64,000 bases of DNA from a virus, in the IMG/VR virus record IMGVR_UViG_3300035698_017111, positions 1 through 64,000 of that record; one strand, written 5' to 3'. The notes under the pieces were generated by a model that saw only the letters and a list, made by a program, of their open reading frames with translations, made no database searches and was not told where the DNA came from. Made by a program: the position numbers and the translations under genes. This document shows positions 52,163 to 61,091 of this stretch, piece after piece. The first letter of the stretch is position 1; the number at the start of each line of letters is the position of its first letter.

Positions 52163-53193
52163 TCTATTACAAAGAAGGCTATAGATTAGATGCTATGGCA
52201 GAAGCTGGTGATACTGCTGCTATGGGAGAAATAGAAAGACGTAATCAACAAGTTCAACCACAACCAACCGTTAAAACTGCTCCTGTAGAAGAACCAGTTG
52301 CAGAACCAGTTCAAGAACCAGTTCAAGAACCAGTTCAAGAACCAGTTCAAGAAGTAGCACCTACTCCCGAACCAAAAGTCGAAAGTCTGTTTCAGGTCTT
52401 CCAAGGTATTTTGCAAGGAGATCTTCCAAATCTACAGACCGCTATTAATGATTTTTCTAGAGACTACGGTAAAGAGAACAAACAAGTCGTTGATGTATTA
52501 AATGTAGTAATAAGACAACTTACAACAGATCTAAAAGATGTGATTGGCTTTACTGGATTTCGACCTAAAGCAGAAATGACAACCATCAAAGTAGAAGCTG
52601 CTGGTTGGATGGATAATGTTGGAAGATATTTCCGTGGGAAGGGAATTGATAAAAGCCTTGAAGAGCAACAACAAGAGGCCGTGAGTGAACAACAAGAAGC
52701 TGCAGACTACAATGAAATAAATAAACAGCTTTTAAATTTGAGACAGAAAATTGGAGAATATACTGGTCAAGGAAACCCAAGACAGAAGGTAGTTATCCAA
52801 AATTCTATCGATATGCTTGATAGTATTATTCAACAACCAGCACAACCACAACCTCAACAGGGAGTTGCACCAGGGCAACCTATGCAGGGACAACCTGCTC
52901 CGACTCAACCTGCTGAACAAACAGTGGCTCCAGTGGCACAACCAGGTCAAATTGCGGTTCCAGATGCTATTCAAACACTTAGACAATACATGGAACAGAT
53001 AGGTCCTGAGAAAGCAAAACAATATGAAGGTGTTTTTAGTAGAATACAAAAAGATTTCGAAGACATGCAACAAGGCAGGAAACCAGCCGGACCTCCAGTG
53101 TCTGGAAAAGATACATTACAAGAAAACACTCAGTTAGAACCAGTTTTACAAACAGACATAGATACGAAACCGGAATTTTTTTCCGTTAAATAA
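52123..53193 (+). CDS. Gln/Pro-rich protein with PVQE repeats, probably virion-associated
   Basis: The 356-residue protein has a PVQE tandem repeat (residues 57-76), a helical central domain, and a second Gln/Pro-rich linker (about 240-275). A segment TTIKVEAAGWMDN near residue 152 shares the IKVEA motif with the products of 53205 and 58552. It lies directly upstream of the terminase genes. Low complexity and position suggest a head or scaffold-associated protein; this is inference. ATG 52195 is a possible alternative start. Confidence 0.7.
   Translation: MQRYKTETYNDQLVYYKEGYRLDAMAEAGDTAAMGEIERRNQQVQPQPTVKTAPVEEPVAEPVQEPVQEPVQEPVQEVAPTPEPKVESLFQVFQGILQGDLPNLQTAINDFSRDYGKENKQVVDVLNVVIRQLTTDLKDVIGFTGFRPKAEMTTIKVEAAGWMDNVGRYFRGKGIDKSLEEQQQEAVSEQQEAADYNEINKQLLNLRQKIGEYTGQGNPRQKVVIQNSIDMLDSIIQQPAQPQPQQGVAPGQPMQGQPAPTQPAEQTVAPVAQPGQIAVPDAIQTLRQYMEQIGPEKAKQYEGVFSRIQKDFEDMQQGRKPAGPPVSGKDTLQENTQLEPVLQTDIDTKPEFFSVK
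52291..52350 (+). repeat. Five 12-bp tandem repeats
   Basis: Five copies of a 12-base unit, the last four identical (GAACCAGTTCAA) and the first differing at two positions, encode EPVA/EPVQ repeats. They lie in frame, so copy number can change without a frameshift. Confidence 0.95.
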
Positions 53194-53204
53194 AGGAGAT
53201 AGAA

Positions 53205-53816
53205 ATGGACATCTACGAAAGCCTTCAAGGTACTGAAAAGATCAAGGTTGAAGCAGAAATAAAACAATTTAAAGCAGCAGCTGCCGATTATGCCGAACAG
53301 GGTTTTGACGCAGATCTAGTAGCCGAACTTCTTGGCATAGACGGATGTTCCAAAGAAGCCGCTGTGGCTCTATCTACTGAATCTGAACAAGATCTTCCGG
53401 CCGGGTATTCTGATGGGTATCCCCCAAAGTCATACAATGACATTAAAGATAAAGTAGAAGTAACCATTAAGGAAGCAAGTATCGATAAATTAAGAGATTA
53501 TTTCGAAAAACTTGCAGATAAAAAGAATCCAAATATTGTAAATCGTATATTAATAGCAAGGGATAATCCTACAAGCTTAATCTTTGGAGAGATTCATAAA
53601 GAAATAGAACCAATCCTTGATGATGTCATCGTTAACAATAGAGCTTGTGTCGCAGCCTTAGAAGTAGAAACCGGAGAGAAAGAAAAGGCTGAAAAGGATC
53701 TTTTTGGTATTTGGCCACCACATCTTCTTGGAGCATATGCTCAAAAAGAGAAAGCTGAGAAGGATTTGTTGGAAAGGTCTAAACCCAAGGAGAAACATGT
53801 CCCATTCTTTCAGTAA
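53205..53816 (+). CDS. Hypothetical helical protein with IKVEA motif and UBA-like domain
   Basis: AAGGAGATAG precedes the ATG. After KIKVEAEIK (residues 12-20) comes a helical segment with GFDADLVAELLGIDG and SKEAAVAL, the shape of a small three-helix UBA-like domain. A near repeat, KEKAEKDLFG and KEKAEKDLLE, occurs at the C-terminus. No enzyme motif. It lies just upstream of the terminase genes and shares its motif with two other nearby proteins. Confidence 0.7.
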   Translation: MDIYESLQGTEKIKVEAEIKQFKAAAADYAEQGFDADLVAELLGIDGCSKEAAVALSTESEQDLPAGYSDGYPPKSYNDIKDKVEVTIKEASIDKLRDYFEKLADKKNPNIVNRILIARDNPTSLIFGEIHKEIEPILDDVIVNNRACVAALEVETGEKEKAEKDLFGIWPPHLLGAYAQKEKAEKDLLERSKPKEKHVPFFQ

Positions 53817-53827
53817 AGGACTAAGTT

Positions 53828-54526
53828 ATGACTGATAATGAAGGGACGACAAAGAAAGAAATAAAAGAGGTTCAAAACGCACTAGAAAAAAGAGATGATG
53901 ATAACAATCAACCGTCAATAGCAATTGATGGAGCTTGTGCCACATGTCCTGTCTGTAAACATCCAGCCTCAAAAAAAGCAAACGAAATCTACTTTGATAA
54001 CAATAAGAACTGGGAATCTGTTTCTTTGTGGTTCAACAATAAGTATAAGAAGACATTTGCTTCTGGAACAATGCAAAAGCATTTCAAGGAGCATGTGGAT
54101 CCTTTTGTTGGACAGTTTATGGTGATGAAAGAAAAGACACTTAAGGAACTTGAGAAAAGAATTGCCAATACAAGTAAGAGTTCCAATAAGATTGCCATGG
54201 TCAAAGAGATGCTCTTTGATATGATTACAGACGTTTACGCATTTAAAACAAAACAACTTTCCACAAAGGAAGATCGGGTAAATTATCAAAGGGATGCTAA
54301 GATGATTACTGATCTTGCTAAGTCGTTTAGAGAATACAATCAAATGGAGTTTGATCTATTGGGATTGGGTAAGACAGAAGAAGAGCAAAAGAATATGATG
54401 AAGAATTATGTTGCTGGTATGTTGAAACAAATTGTTTCTGCATTTGATGATATGCCAGATGCACAAAAGAGATTGTCTGATTTAATGAAGCTCACAAGTA
54501 GAGAGACGGCACCTGGAGAGGAGTAG
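53828..54526 (+). CDS. Putative terminase small subunit
   Basis: The 232-residue protein lies directly upstream of the large terminase, with one base between the genes. A CATCPVCKHP zinc-like pair is followed by a helix-turn-helix-like region (NWESVSLWFNNKYKKTFASGTMQKHFKEH) and long helices, the order DNA-binding then oligomerisation seen in small terminases. Assigned by position and outline, not by a firm family match. Confidence 0.65.
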   Translation: MTDNEGTTKKEIKEVQNALEKRDDDNNQPSIAIDGACATCPVCKHPASKKANEIYFDNNKNWESVSLWFNNKYKKTFASGTMQKHFKEHVDPFVGQFMVMKEKTLKELEKRIANTSKSSNKIAMVKEMLFDMITDVYAFKTKQLSTKEDRVNYQRDAKMITDLAKSFREYNQMEFDLLGLGKTEEEQKNMMKNYVAGMLKQIVSAFDDMPDAQKRLSDLMKLTSRETAPGEE

Positions 54527-54527
54527 G

Positions 54528-56273
54528 ATGGCACGTAAAACAAAAGAGCCTGTGTTTGATCTTGACGACATCTTTCAAGATGCTGTCAAGACAGTAAAGG
54601 GAGACATTGCCCTCAAGACAGGCAAACCGATGGATATTATCACGTTTGCCACCGATATGTTAAAGCAAACGTTGTATCCCACACAGAAAGTAATGCTTAA
54701 GTGTTTTTACGCCGGTACCAGATTTCATGAAGATGTTTATATTACAGAAGAGGAATGGGATTTAATTAAATCTTGGGAAATTCCACAAAGCTGGATATTT
54801 AATGGAGAGAACAGTAAACAAAAAGTACTCGATAGACATAGGGATAGTGAAAATCCCGAAGATTACTTTAGGGATCTTGTTCTTATTCTTGGACGACGTA
54901 GTGGTAAATCTTACCTAAGTGCCTTGATTGCTGTCTATGAGGCATATAAACTTCTTACATTCCCACATCCACAAGATTTCTATAAAATTGACTCTGACAT
55001 ATACATAGTCAACACTGCTATTACTGGCGATCAGGCAGAAACTATTATTTTCCAGACAATTCGTGGATTCATATACAAAGCTCCATGTTTCGAAGGTAGA
55101 ATCAAAGAAGCTAAAGAATATGGTGTCCCAACAATTAGACTAAGTTCCGACTATGACCTAGAACTTAAACAAAAAGTAAAAGAAGAATCTGGTAAAGATC
55201 TTGCGGGATCTATTGTTCTTCGTAGTGGTAACTCCAACTCCCCCGCACTTCGTGGTAAAGCAGCAGTTATGGTCATTTATGATGAGATGGCTCACTATGT
55301 CGATACTGCTGGTAAATCATCTGCTGATGAAGTATATGCAGCCCTTTCTCCATCAACCCTAACGTTTAGAGACAAGGGTGACGGTAGGAATGTTGTTATT
55401 TCATCTCCATTTATGCCACATGGATTTTTCTATAGACACTATATGAGTGCAAAAACAGTTAATAGTATGTTGATTTTTCAGGTACCAACATGGGATGCCA
55501 ATCCAAAACACCCTAAAAGAATGATTGAAGATGATTTAAAGAAAGATTTTGAAAAGGCAAATGCTGAGTATGGTGCCAGGTTTCGTCGTACTGCTTCTAA
55601 TGTATATTTTCCACCAGCCAAAGTAGAAGAAGCTATGATAAGAAGGGAAAATTGGTTTAGAAAAGACACAGGATGGCCTGGATATGAGTATTACATGCAT
55701 ATCGACCCAGCTAAAAACTCAGATAATTGGGCCATAATGATAGGACATCCCGAATACAGGTTTGACCAGACTTCTGGCCAGAAACTACTATACATAGTTG
55801 AAGATTATTCTTATTTCTTTGTTCCTCCACCTGGTGATTTCCTTGATCCAGACGAGATAATGGATGATTTTATTCTTCCTCTTTTTGATAAGTTTAATAT
55901 TGTCTCGTGTACATCTGATCAGATGTTTAGTCTTGAGCAAAGAAAGAAACTAAAGAAAAAAAGTATATATTTTAGAGAGATACCATATAACGGAAGCAAA
56001 AAAAACGAAATATATGATACCACAAGGGATTTCTTTATCAACGGTAGAATAGAATTGTGTAACGATGATGCAGAGCTAGCGGGAGAATTAAAGAATATTA
56101 CGGTGGATTATACAAGAACTCCACCGAGAATAAAGAAGAATTCAGAGAGTGACGAATTCTCCAACGATGACATGGTGGATTGTTTAGGTGGTATTATAAT
56201 TTCCATCATGTCGGGAGCTACTGGAAGAACAAGATTGCCAAGGATAGTAACTGTCCATACTGGAAGACGCTAA
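54528..56273 (+). CDS. terL: Terminase large subunit
   Basis: The 581-residue protein has the packaging ATPase motifs GRRSGKS (122-128, Walker A) and VMVIYDEMAH (Walker B), coupling motif VVISSP, and the RNase H-like nuclease with HIDPAKNSDN near 389, CTSDQM and a final DDMVDCLGG. All key acidic residues are present. GGAGAGGAG precedes the ATG. It powers DNA translocation into proheads and cuts concatemers. Confidence 0.95.
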   Translation: MARKTKEPVFDLDDIFQDAVKTVKGDIALKTGKPMDIITFATDMLKQTLYPTQKVMLKCFYAGTRFHEDVYITEEEWDLIKSWEIPQSWIFNGENSKQKVLDRHRDSENPEDYFRDLVLILGRRSGKSYLSALIAVYEAYKLLTFPHPQDFYKIDSDIYIVNTAITGDQAETIIFQTIRGFIYKAPCFEGRIKEAKEYGVPTIRLSSDYDLELKQKVKEESGKDLAGSIVLRSGNSNSPALRGKAAVMVIYDEMAHYVDTAGKSSADEVYAALSPSTLTFRDKGDGRNVVISSPFMPHGFFYRHYMSAKTVNSMLIFQVPTWDANPKHPKRMIEDDLKKDFEKANAEYGARFRRTASNVYFPPAKVEEAMIRRENWFRKDTGWPGYEYYMHIDPAKNSDNWAIMIGHPEYRFDQTSGQKLLYIVEDYSYFFVPPPGDFLDPDEIMDDFILPLFDKFNIVSCTSDQMFSLEQRKKLKKKSIYFREIPYNGSKKNEIYDTTRDFFINGRIELCNDDAELAGELKNITVDYTRTPPRIKKNSESDEFSNDDMVDCLGGIIISIMSGATGRTRLPRIVTVHTGRR

Positions 56274-56289
56274 CCCTCAGGAGAACAAA

Positions 56290-56712
56290 ATGAAATTTAA
56301 TGACAACACAATCAATATTAAGATATCATCAACCGAAGAGTCTGTCTCTAAGACGATAGAAGAGCTTCTTGAATTGAACACTAAAATCCCGCAGAGACAG
56401 GATGAGGTTCAGCGTATTACAGAAAGCCAATTTGAAAAGGAGGACTATGAAAATAAGGACTCCAGAGGTGAAGTTGAAGAGGTTACCGAAAAACAATTTG
56501 GCGATAGAAAAGAGTCGTCTAGCGATATCTTGGAGATCAAATTGGAAAATACAGATGCTACTAAAGGTGGACATAATCCAGAGGCATGGGATAAGGATGA
56601 TCAGGAAGTTAGAGGGCATAAAAACGTAGCCCCAATTTGGCATGAAGTATACAAGAAAGAAGATGATAGGAAAAAATTAGACAAAGGTCAATTAGATAGG
56701 AAAAAACAATAA
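56290..56712 (+). CDS. Hypothetical charged protein (140 aa)
   Basis: The protein is very rich in Glu, Lys and Asp, probably helical or disordered, with QRITESQFEKEDYE and EVTEKQFGDRKE as a near repeat. No domain is recognised. CAGGAGA precedes the ATG. Confidence 0.65.
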   Translation: MKFNDNTINIKISSTEESVSKTIEELLELNTKIPQRQDEVQRITESQFEKEDYENKDSRGEVEEVTEKQFGDRKESSSDILEIKLENTDATKGGHNPEAWDKDDQEVRGHKNVAPIWHEVYKKEDDRKKLDKGQLDRKKQ

Positions 56713-56716
56713 CAAT

Positions 56717-56929
56717 ATGATCACAATAAAAGAACCATTTCTTAGCGATTGGGATAACTTCAAACTAGCTGAGGTTCAGAATGGCGAGAGATGTGTTACC
56801 TGTGATGAGGGCATGTACGATTTGCCAGTATTTGGTCGCCCAACAGAATGCTACAATTGTAGAATCGACAATCTCGAAAAAAAGGTTAAGAAAGACATAG
56901 ATAGGAAAAAATGGTTAAAAAAGAGATAG
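56717..56929 (+). CDS. Small zinc-finger-like protein (70 aa)
   Basis: RCVTCDEGMYDLPVFGRPTECYNC has two CxxC pairs 19 residues apart, a zinc-binding pattern, then a Lys-rich coiled tail. The upstream sequence has no strong binding site, so it may depend on translation of the preceding gene. Confidence 0.6.
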   Translation: MITIKEPFLSDWDNFKLAEVQNGERCVTCDEGMYDLPVFGRPTECYNCRIDNLEKKVKKDIDRKKWLKKR

Positions 56930-56942
56930 AGAGGAAAAAATA

Positions 56943-57446
56943 ATGATTAAAAAAACAATTTTACTATCAGTATTACTTGTAACCATGCTTTTTGCTGGAT
57001 CATGCAGTATGATCGGAGATACTTTAACGAATTTCGAACTTGTCGTTCCAAGTGAGGACTATCAGACAAAAGTTAGACCACTTGTTGACATTCTTGTTGT
57101 TGTGTATGGTGAAGAGTTGACGGCAGAGCAAAAGGGAGTGTTGGGTAAGTTTATTGCAGAACTCGACAAACAGGCATTGGAAAACGACGAAGTTGACGTT
57201 CTATACGCTCTTTTAGCCCTCGCATCGCCAATTCTACTCGATAAAGAATTTGATGAGATCATAGATCCGTCAGAGGCTCGAATCGGTTTGATTGGATTAG
57301 ACCTCTTGGATAGCTCGTTTAGTTCGAATGATAATCCATATGTCGCATTGATTCTATCCAACGTTCGACTATTACTGGAAAAAGCTGGTCAGATTGAAGC
57401 TCCGGCCGAACCTGCAGGAACGTTCCAGATTCTCTTGTACGAATAG
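56943..57446 (+). CDS. Putative lipoprotein
   Basis: The N-terminus (MIKKTILLSVLLVTMLFAGSC) is a lipoprotein signal peptide with a lipobox-like FAGSC and Cys21 as the lipidated residue. The mature part is acidic and helical. Phage lipoproteins often act in superinfection exclusion or lysis; a virion role is less likely. AGAGAGG precedes the ATG. Confidence 0.7.
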   Translation: MIKKTILLSVLLVTMLFAGSCSMIGDTLTNFELVVPSEDYQTKVRPLVDILVVVYGEELTAEQKGVLGKFIAELDKQALENDEVDVLYALLALASPILLDKEFDEIIDPSEARIGLIGLDLLDSSFSSNDNPYVALILSNVRLLLEKAGQIEAPAEPAGTFQILLYE

Positions 57447-57463
57447 TTGAATAGGAGTAGAGG

Positions 57464-58543
57464 ATGTCTTGGAAATACCGCAAAGCCTCACCATTTGGAA
57501 GAGATCCATTTGGAGAAGGAGAACTCTCGGACAAGGTTCGAGTAGACCCATTCGGCAATTCAGGTGGTGAAGTTCATCATGGTCTTTTTGAACCAAGTTC
57601 TGGTGCACATCATCCAAACGATCCATTTAGTGAAGACGATAAGGTACCGACTGTTGAAGAACGTCTTAAGAATAAGAAGAATAAGAAAAAAAGGAGACAT
57701 GTGTCTCCACGTATAAAACGAGACAAATTTCGTGTTAGTTCGTTTGGTAAAAAGTATGCACAGTGGGGAGAAGTTGGTCCTAAGATGCCCATATGGGAAC
57801 GAAGTAATTGGGTCTCAGACACATACAAAGATATTGTTAATCAAGAAAAATCATCTGCACCTGCTGCACCCGCTGCACCAACAGAACAAGAACAACCCGC
57901 TCCCAATGAACAACCAGAAGCAAACCCGGTAAACACCGTTCTGGATGCCACTGTGACCATCCAATCAGTATTGGGAGAAGTCTCTGAAATTGGGAGCGGT
58001 TTTTTCATTGCTGAAAATATTGTTTTAACATGTGCCCATGTGGCTCTTCCTGGTGGACAGGAAGGACAGACACCGCAGATCAGTGTTAAGCACGGAGAAA
58101 AAGACTATACGGGATCTTTGTGGGCTTATGATATGTCCATAGATGCTGCAATTTTAGTAGTAGATGATCCTAGTTTCCAATCCAGTAATTTCCTGTCTCT
58201 TGGTAACTCCAGTGAAACTCAAATAGGTGAAGAGATCATTGTTATTGGAACTCCACTTGGGTTTGAGAATGTTGTTGGTAAGGGTATTGTATCAAGTGCT
58301 CCTATAAATTACACAGAAGGACAGGACGATAAGTCTTATATTTTTATATCATCCAGTATTTCACCAGGGAATAGTGGTGGTCCAGTAGCAAGAACAGCAG
58401 ATTCAGCAATTATCGGAATTGCAGCAGCAGTAATCAGTGATGCGGACTCTGGCGGAGCTGGTGGTTTAAATGCTGCAGTCCCAATCGATAAGGTTAAGCC
58501 ATTTTTAGAACAAAATGGTGTAAAATTCGGATTTAAACAGTAG
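57464..58543 (+). CDS. Trypsin-like (DegP/HtrA-type) serine protease
   Basis: The C-terminal half is a complete trypsin-like domain: His192 (VLTCAHVA), Asp227 (SIDAAIL) and Ser304 (SPGNSGGPV), with GTPLGF between. No PDZ domain and no signal peptide are seen. The first 155 residues are Pro-, Gly- and Lys-rich and disordered, with repeats such as DPFG/DPFS and an APAAPAAP linker. A trypsin fold near terminase is unusual, since most phage prohead proteases are herpes-type or ClpP-like. It may process structural proteins. Confidence 0.88.
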   Translation: MSWKYRKASPFGRDPFGEGELSDKVRVDPFGNSGGEVHHGLFEPSSGAHHPNDPFSEDDKVPTVEERLKNKKNKKKRRHVSPRIKRDKFRVSSFGKKYAQWGEVGPKMPIWERSNWVSDTYKDIVNQEKSSAPAAPAAPTEQEQPAPNEQPEANPVNTVLDATVTIQSVLGEVSEIGSGFFIAENIVLTCAHVALPGGQEGQTPQISVKHGEKDYTGSLWAYDMSIDAAILVVDDPSFQSSNFLSLGNSSETQIGEEIIVIGTPLGFENVVGKGIVSSAPINYTEGQDDKSYIFISSSISPGNSGGPVARTADSAIIGIAAAVISDADSGGAGGLNAAVPIDKVKPFLEQNGVKFGFKQ

Positions 58544-58551
58544 GCAACAAT

Positions 58552-59358
58552 ATGTTGTACGATCTTCTTAAAAAAGCTTTCTTTCTGTCCAGAGAACAAA
58601 AGAACTATCTCTCAGATAATTGGGATGGTATCGTTGCTATTTTGAAAGAAGACAATGAGGTTCAGGCAAGAAGAATACGTAGAACTCGTCCTCGCAAAAA
58701 GATAAAAGAAAATCCTGAAGAAAAAAACATGGAAGCAGATACGAAATGTGACCCAGATTCTGATTGGTACGAACCATACAAAGACAGAGCATACCAAACA
58801 GATCCATTCAATCACACATCGTTTGGCGGATCAGAAGATAGAGTTGTGTTGGCTGGTAAGCTGTACGATCCAGAAACACCAGAACAGATGTTAGAGGTTC
58901 TTGGCCTTATGGAGAAGTTTCTTGGAGAAGAGGGTGAGCTTTGTTATGATAGTCTTTCTTTGTTTCTCCATCCACTTCAGAGAGGATCTAAAAAACTTGT
59001 TCTTCGGCCACATAAATTAGTTGGACTTACCAGAAGATTAGAAAATCTATGCCGAAAATACTCTAGGAACAAATCAATGTTAGAACCATTGTGCGATCCA
59101 GATGAAATTAAACAAAGTTTCAGAGATAACGTGTCCACCATTAAAGAACGTCTAGTTGGGCAAAAGGTAGAAGGAAGTTCGGCCAAAATAAAAGTTGAGG
59201 CTCAAATAGACAATCCAGACGTAATTCAAAATGTTTCTCGTTTACTTGGCCAGGGTTGGTCTGAGGAAAGTGTCAGGGGGACTCTGTTGAGTGCTGGTTT
59301 TGGATATTCTGAAGAAGAAATTGATCATTTACTGAAAATGGCTGCAGCTTTAGCTTGA
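58552..59358 (+). CDS. Hypothetical protein with IKVEA motif and C-terminal UBA-like domain
   Basis: The 268-residue protein has a basic N-terminal segment (RRIRRTRPRKKIK), a central helical domain, then KIKVEAQID (about 210-218) followed by a compact helical tail, NVSRLLGQGWSEESVRGTLLSAGF, that resembles the UBA-like segment of 53205. Function unknown; the position suggests a virion-related role. Confidence 0.7.
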   Translation: MLYDLLKKAFFLSREQKNYLSDNWDGIVAILKEDNEVQARRIRRTRPRKKIKENPEEKNMEADTKCDPDSDWYEPYKDRAYQTDPFNHTSFGGSEDRVVLAGKLYDPETPEQMLEVLGLMEKFLGEEGELCYDSLSLFLHPLQRGSKKLVLRPHKLVGLTRRLENLCRKYSRNKSMLEPLCDPDEIKQSFRDNVSTIKERLVGQKVEGSSAKIKVEAQIDNPDVIQNVSRLLGQGWSEESVRGTLLSAGFGYSEEEIDHLLKMAAALA

Positions 59359-59362
59359 GAGC

Positions 59363-59390
59363 TTGACAAACTGTTTTGAATATAGATAAT
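59363..59390 (+). promoter_or_regulatory. Strong sigma70-type promoter
   Basis: TTGACA (59363-59368), 16 bases, then GATAAT (59385-59390). This is the best sigma70-like promoter I see in the window. Transcription would start near 59397, inside the left arm of the following hairpin. Confidence 0.65.
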
Positions 59391-59391
59391 G

Positions 59392-59421
59392 GAGAGGTAA
59401 CCCTTGGGTCGCCTCTTTTTA
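59392..59421 (+). terminator. Rho-independent terminator overlapping a promoter start site
   Basis: GAGAGG (59392-59397) pairs with CCTCTT (59412-59417), with an inner ACCC/GGGT stem, and TTTTTATTTT follows. RNA arriving from upstream would form it; RNA started at the promoter just upstream would lack the left arm. Confidence 0.65.
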
Positions 59422-59452
59422 TTTTGGTGATCTAAGAATGAGAGGAAGTCAT

Positions 59453-60301
59453 ATGAGTCGAACGTATTGGACAATGAGAAACGAAAAGGCATCTGCAGGA
59501 CAACGGTTGGCTACAGAACTACACACTAGGCAGATTGAATATCTAAAGAAACATCCAGATACAAAAGATGTTACAAAAGAAAATCAAGATGTGATAGATT
59601 ACGTTGGTAATGATACGGATTGTGATACCGTGAGGGCTTCCTCGATCCTAAGTACCACAAATAGGGCAATGGACAGTGCCGTGAAGCATGTTCGAAAAGA
59701 GATAATGAATAGCTTCAAAACAGATACGGCATCAGAAGACCAGTCAGATACCCTTCTTGGACTTGATCAACAAGCTTCAGAAATAAAGTGTGCAGCTGCT
59801 TTCTTTTCTATCCCCACTAAAGAGATTTTCCTAATCCGCAACATTCATCTTAGGAAAGATCCAAGAGATAAGGGTAAAAAGAAATCAAAGAAAAAAACAA
59901 GGCCAGATAGATTTAAACTTGCAGAATGGCTGAATATAAAACACAAATCTGCTATAGCCCACGAGCTGTATCACATGCAAATGGACATGAAGTGTCATGC
60001 AGAAAATCCAATGTTGCACGAAGAGTATGCGTATGGTAACATGGTTGGATGGTGTCAGGCCAATGGTTTGACTGATGATGAAATAGCTGAGTTTATCATT
60101 TTATCATTTGGACGTATGGTTGCCATGTCGAAATATCCTTCACTTCTCGTATTAAAAGACTGGAAGACGTTGGAGAAGAGGTCCATAGAAGAGGCACATA
60201 ATGTAATAGAACAATTTGTAAATCAGAACCAAAGCATACGGGATAATGAAGATGTAAAAGAGGTACAAATCGCAGATAGGCGTTTTGATCTTGAACTATA
60301 G
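59453..60301 (+). CDS. HExxH metallopeptidase-like protein
   Basis: ATG 59453 follows AGAGGA. In 282 residues the motif AHELYHMQMDMKCH (His170, Glu171, His174) is that of a zinc metallopeptidase, and EEYAYG about 15 residues later could give the third ligand. The N-terminal half is helical and charged. The substrate is unknown; phage members of such families are thought to act on host or virion proteins. Confidence 0.75.
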   Translation: MSRTYWTMRNEKASAGQRLATELHTRQIEYLKKHPDTKDVTKENQDVIDYVGNDTDCDTVRASSILSTTNRAMDSAVKHVRKEIMNSFKTDTASEDQSDTLLGLDQQASEIKCAAAFFSIPTKEIFLIRNIHLRKDPRDKGKKKSKKKTRPDRFKLAEWLNIKHKSAIAHELYHMQMDMKCHAENPMLHEEYAYGNMVGWCQANGLTDDEIAEFIILSFGRMVAMSKYPSLLVLKDWKTLEKRSIEEAHNVIEQFVNQNQSIRDNEDVKEVQIADRRFDLEL

Positions 60302-60312
60302 GAGAGAAAACA

Positions 60313-60666
60313 ATGAGTGAGATTCGAAGAGTTAAAGTAACAATTAAGGAGAAGGAAGTCGCTTTATCAGCTTGCAAGCAGGCTGGTCTTACGGTTGAGC
60401 AGAAGACCAAGGGTCGTATCCTTGTGAAAAATCACGGTATTAGAACGTGGGGAAGTACTCAGATCTATCTTGTTCAGAAGGCAAATGGAACTTTTGAGCT
60501 CGAAGGTGATTGTTCCAAGTCTGAGTTAGACAAGCTGGCTGGCAAGCTCAAATCTTTTGCTAGTGTTGAAATCATTACAAGAGAAGCTACAAAACTTGGC
60601 TACACTGTCGGTGCACAGGTTAGGGAAAAAGGCAAAATCAAACTTAAGCTCAGAGCTTATGCATAG
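60313..60666 (+). CDS. DUF1257 (Ycf35)-like protein
   Basis: The 117-residue protein (IKEKEVALSACKQAGLTV, ILVKNHGIRTWGSTQIYLV, VEIITREATKLGYTV) follows the outline of Ycf35/DUF1257 proteins. It is followed by a DUF2997-like gene, and a Ycf46-like ATPase is encoded at 14600. In cyanobacteria these three families occur together. Biochemical role unknown. GGAGAG precedes the ATG. Confidence 0.75.
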   Translation: MSEIRRVKVTIKEKEVALSACKQAGLTVEQKTKGRILVKNHGIRTWGSTQIYLVQKANGTFELEGDCSKSELDKLAGKLKSFASVEIITREATKLGYTVGAQVREKGKIKLKLRAYA

Positions 60667-60676
60667 GAGATGAATC

Positions 60677-60889
60677 ATGCGGGAAATCGAAATCGAAATT
60701 GACGAGCTAACTGGCGAAATCGACATGGAAACACTGGGCTTCAAGGGAAAAGAATGCGAAGACGTTCTTGACAAGCTACAAGCAGCTCTTCGTGCCGAAA
60801 AGTTGAAGCAAACCAGTAAACCAGAAAGACAAATGCAGGTTCTCAATGTCCAAGCAAACAAACATAAACAACAAATCAAAAACAGATAA
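60677..60889 (+). CDS. DUF2997-like small protein
   Basis: EIEIDELTGEIDMETLGFKGKECEDVLDKL is typical of DUF2997: a beta hairpin, GF-GK-C and a helix. The tail is Gln/Lys-rich. It follows the DUF1257-like gene by ten bases with GGAGATG upstream. Confidence 0.78.
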   Translation: MREIEIEIDELTGEIDMETLGFKGKECEDVLDKLQAALRAEKLKQTSKPERQMQVLNVQANKHKQQIKNR

Positions 60890-60896
60890 GGTTGAG

Positions 60897-61079
60897 ATGG
60901 AGCTAGATATCGTGATTTGTGAAGAGACTGGAGAAGTCCAGCTCAACAGAGATCATGCTGTGCTTATTGATATAGTAAAAGCTCTTAACTCGCCAGACTC
61001 AGAAGATTACGAAGATTTTTTCAAACAAAAAAATCCAGATGTTTGTGGTAAAAGAAACTATCGAACATTCTGTGGATAA
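60897..61079 (+). CDS. Hypothetical small protein (60 aa)
   Basis: ATG 60897 is chosen because it avoids the overlap and follows AAGG; an upstream ATG (60846) would add 17 residues. LDIVICEETGEVQL resembles the beta hairpin of the DUF2997-like neighbour, so the two may be distant relatives. Two Cys near the C-terminus. Confidence 0.55.
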   Translation: MELDIVICEETGEVQLNRDHAVLIDIVKALNSPDSEDYEDFFKQKNPDVCGKRNYRTFCG

Positions 61080-61091
61080 ATGGAGAGTCGA

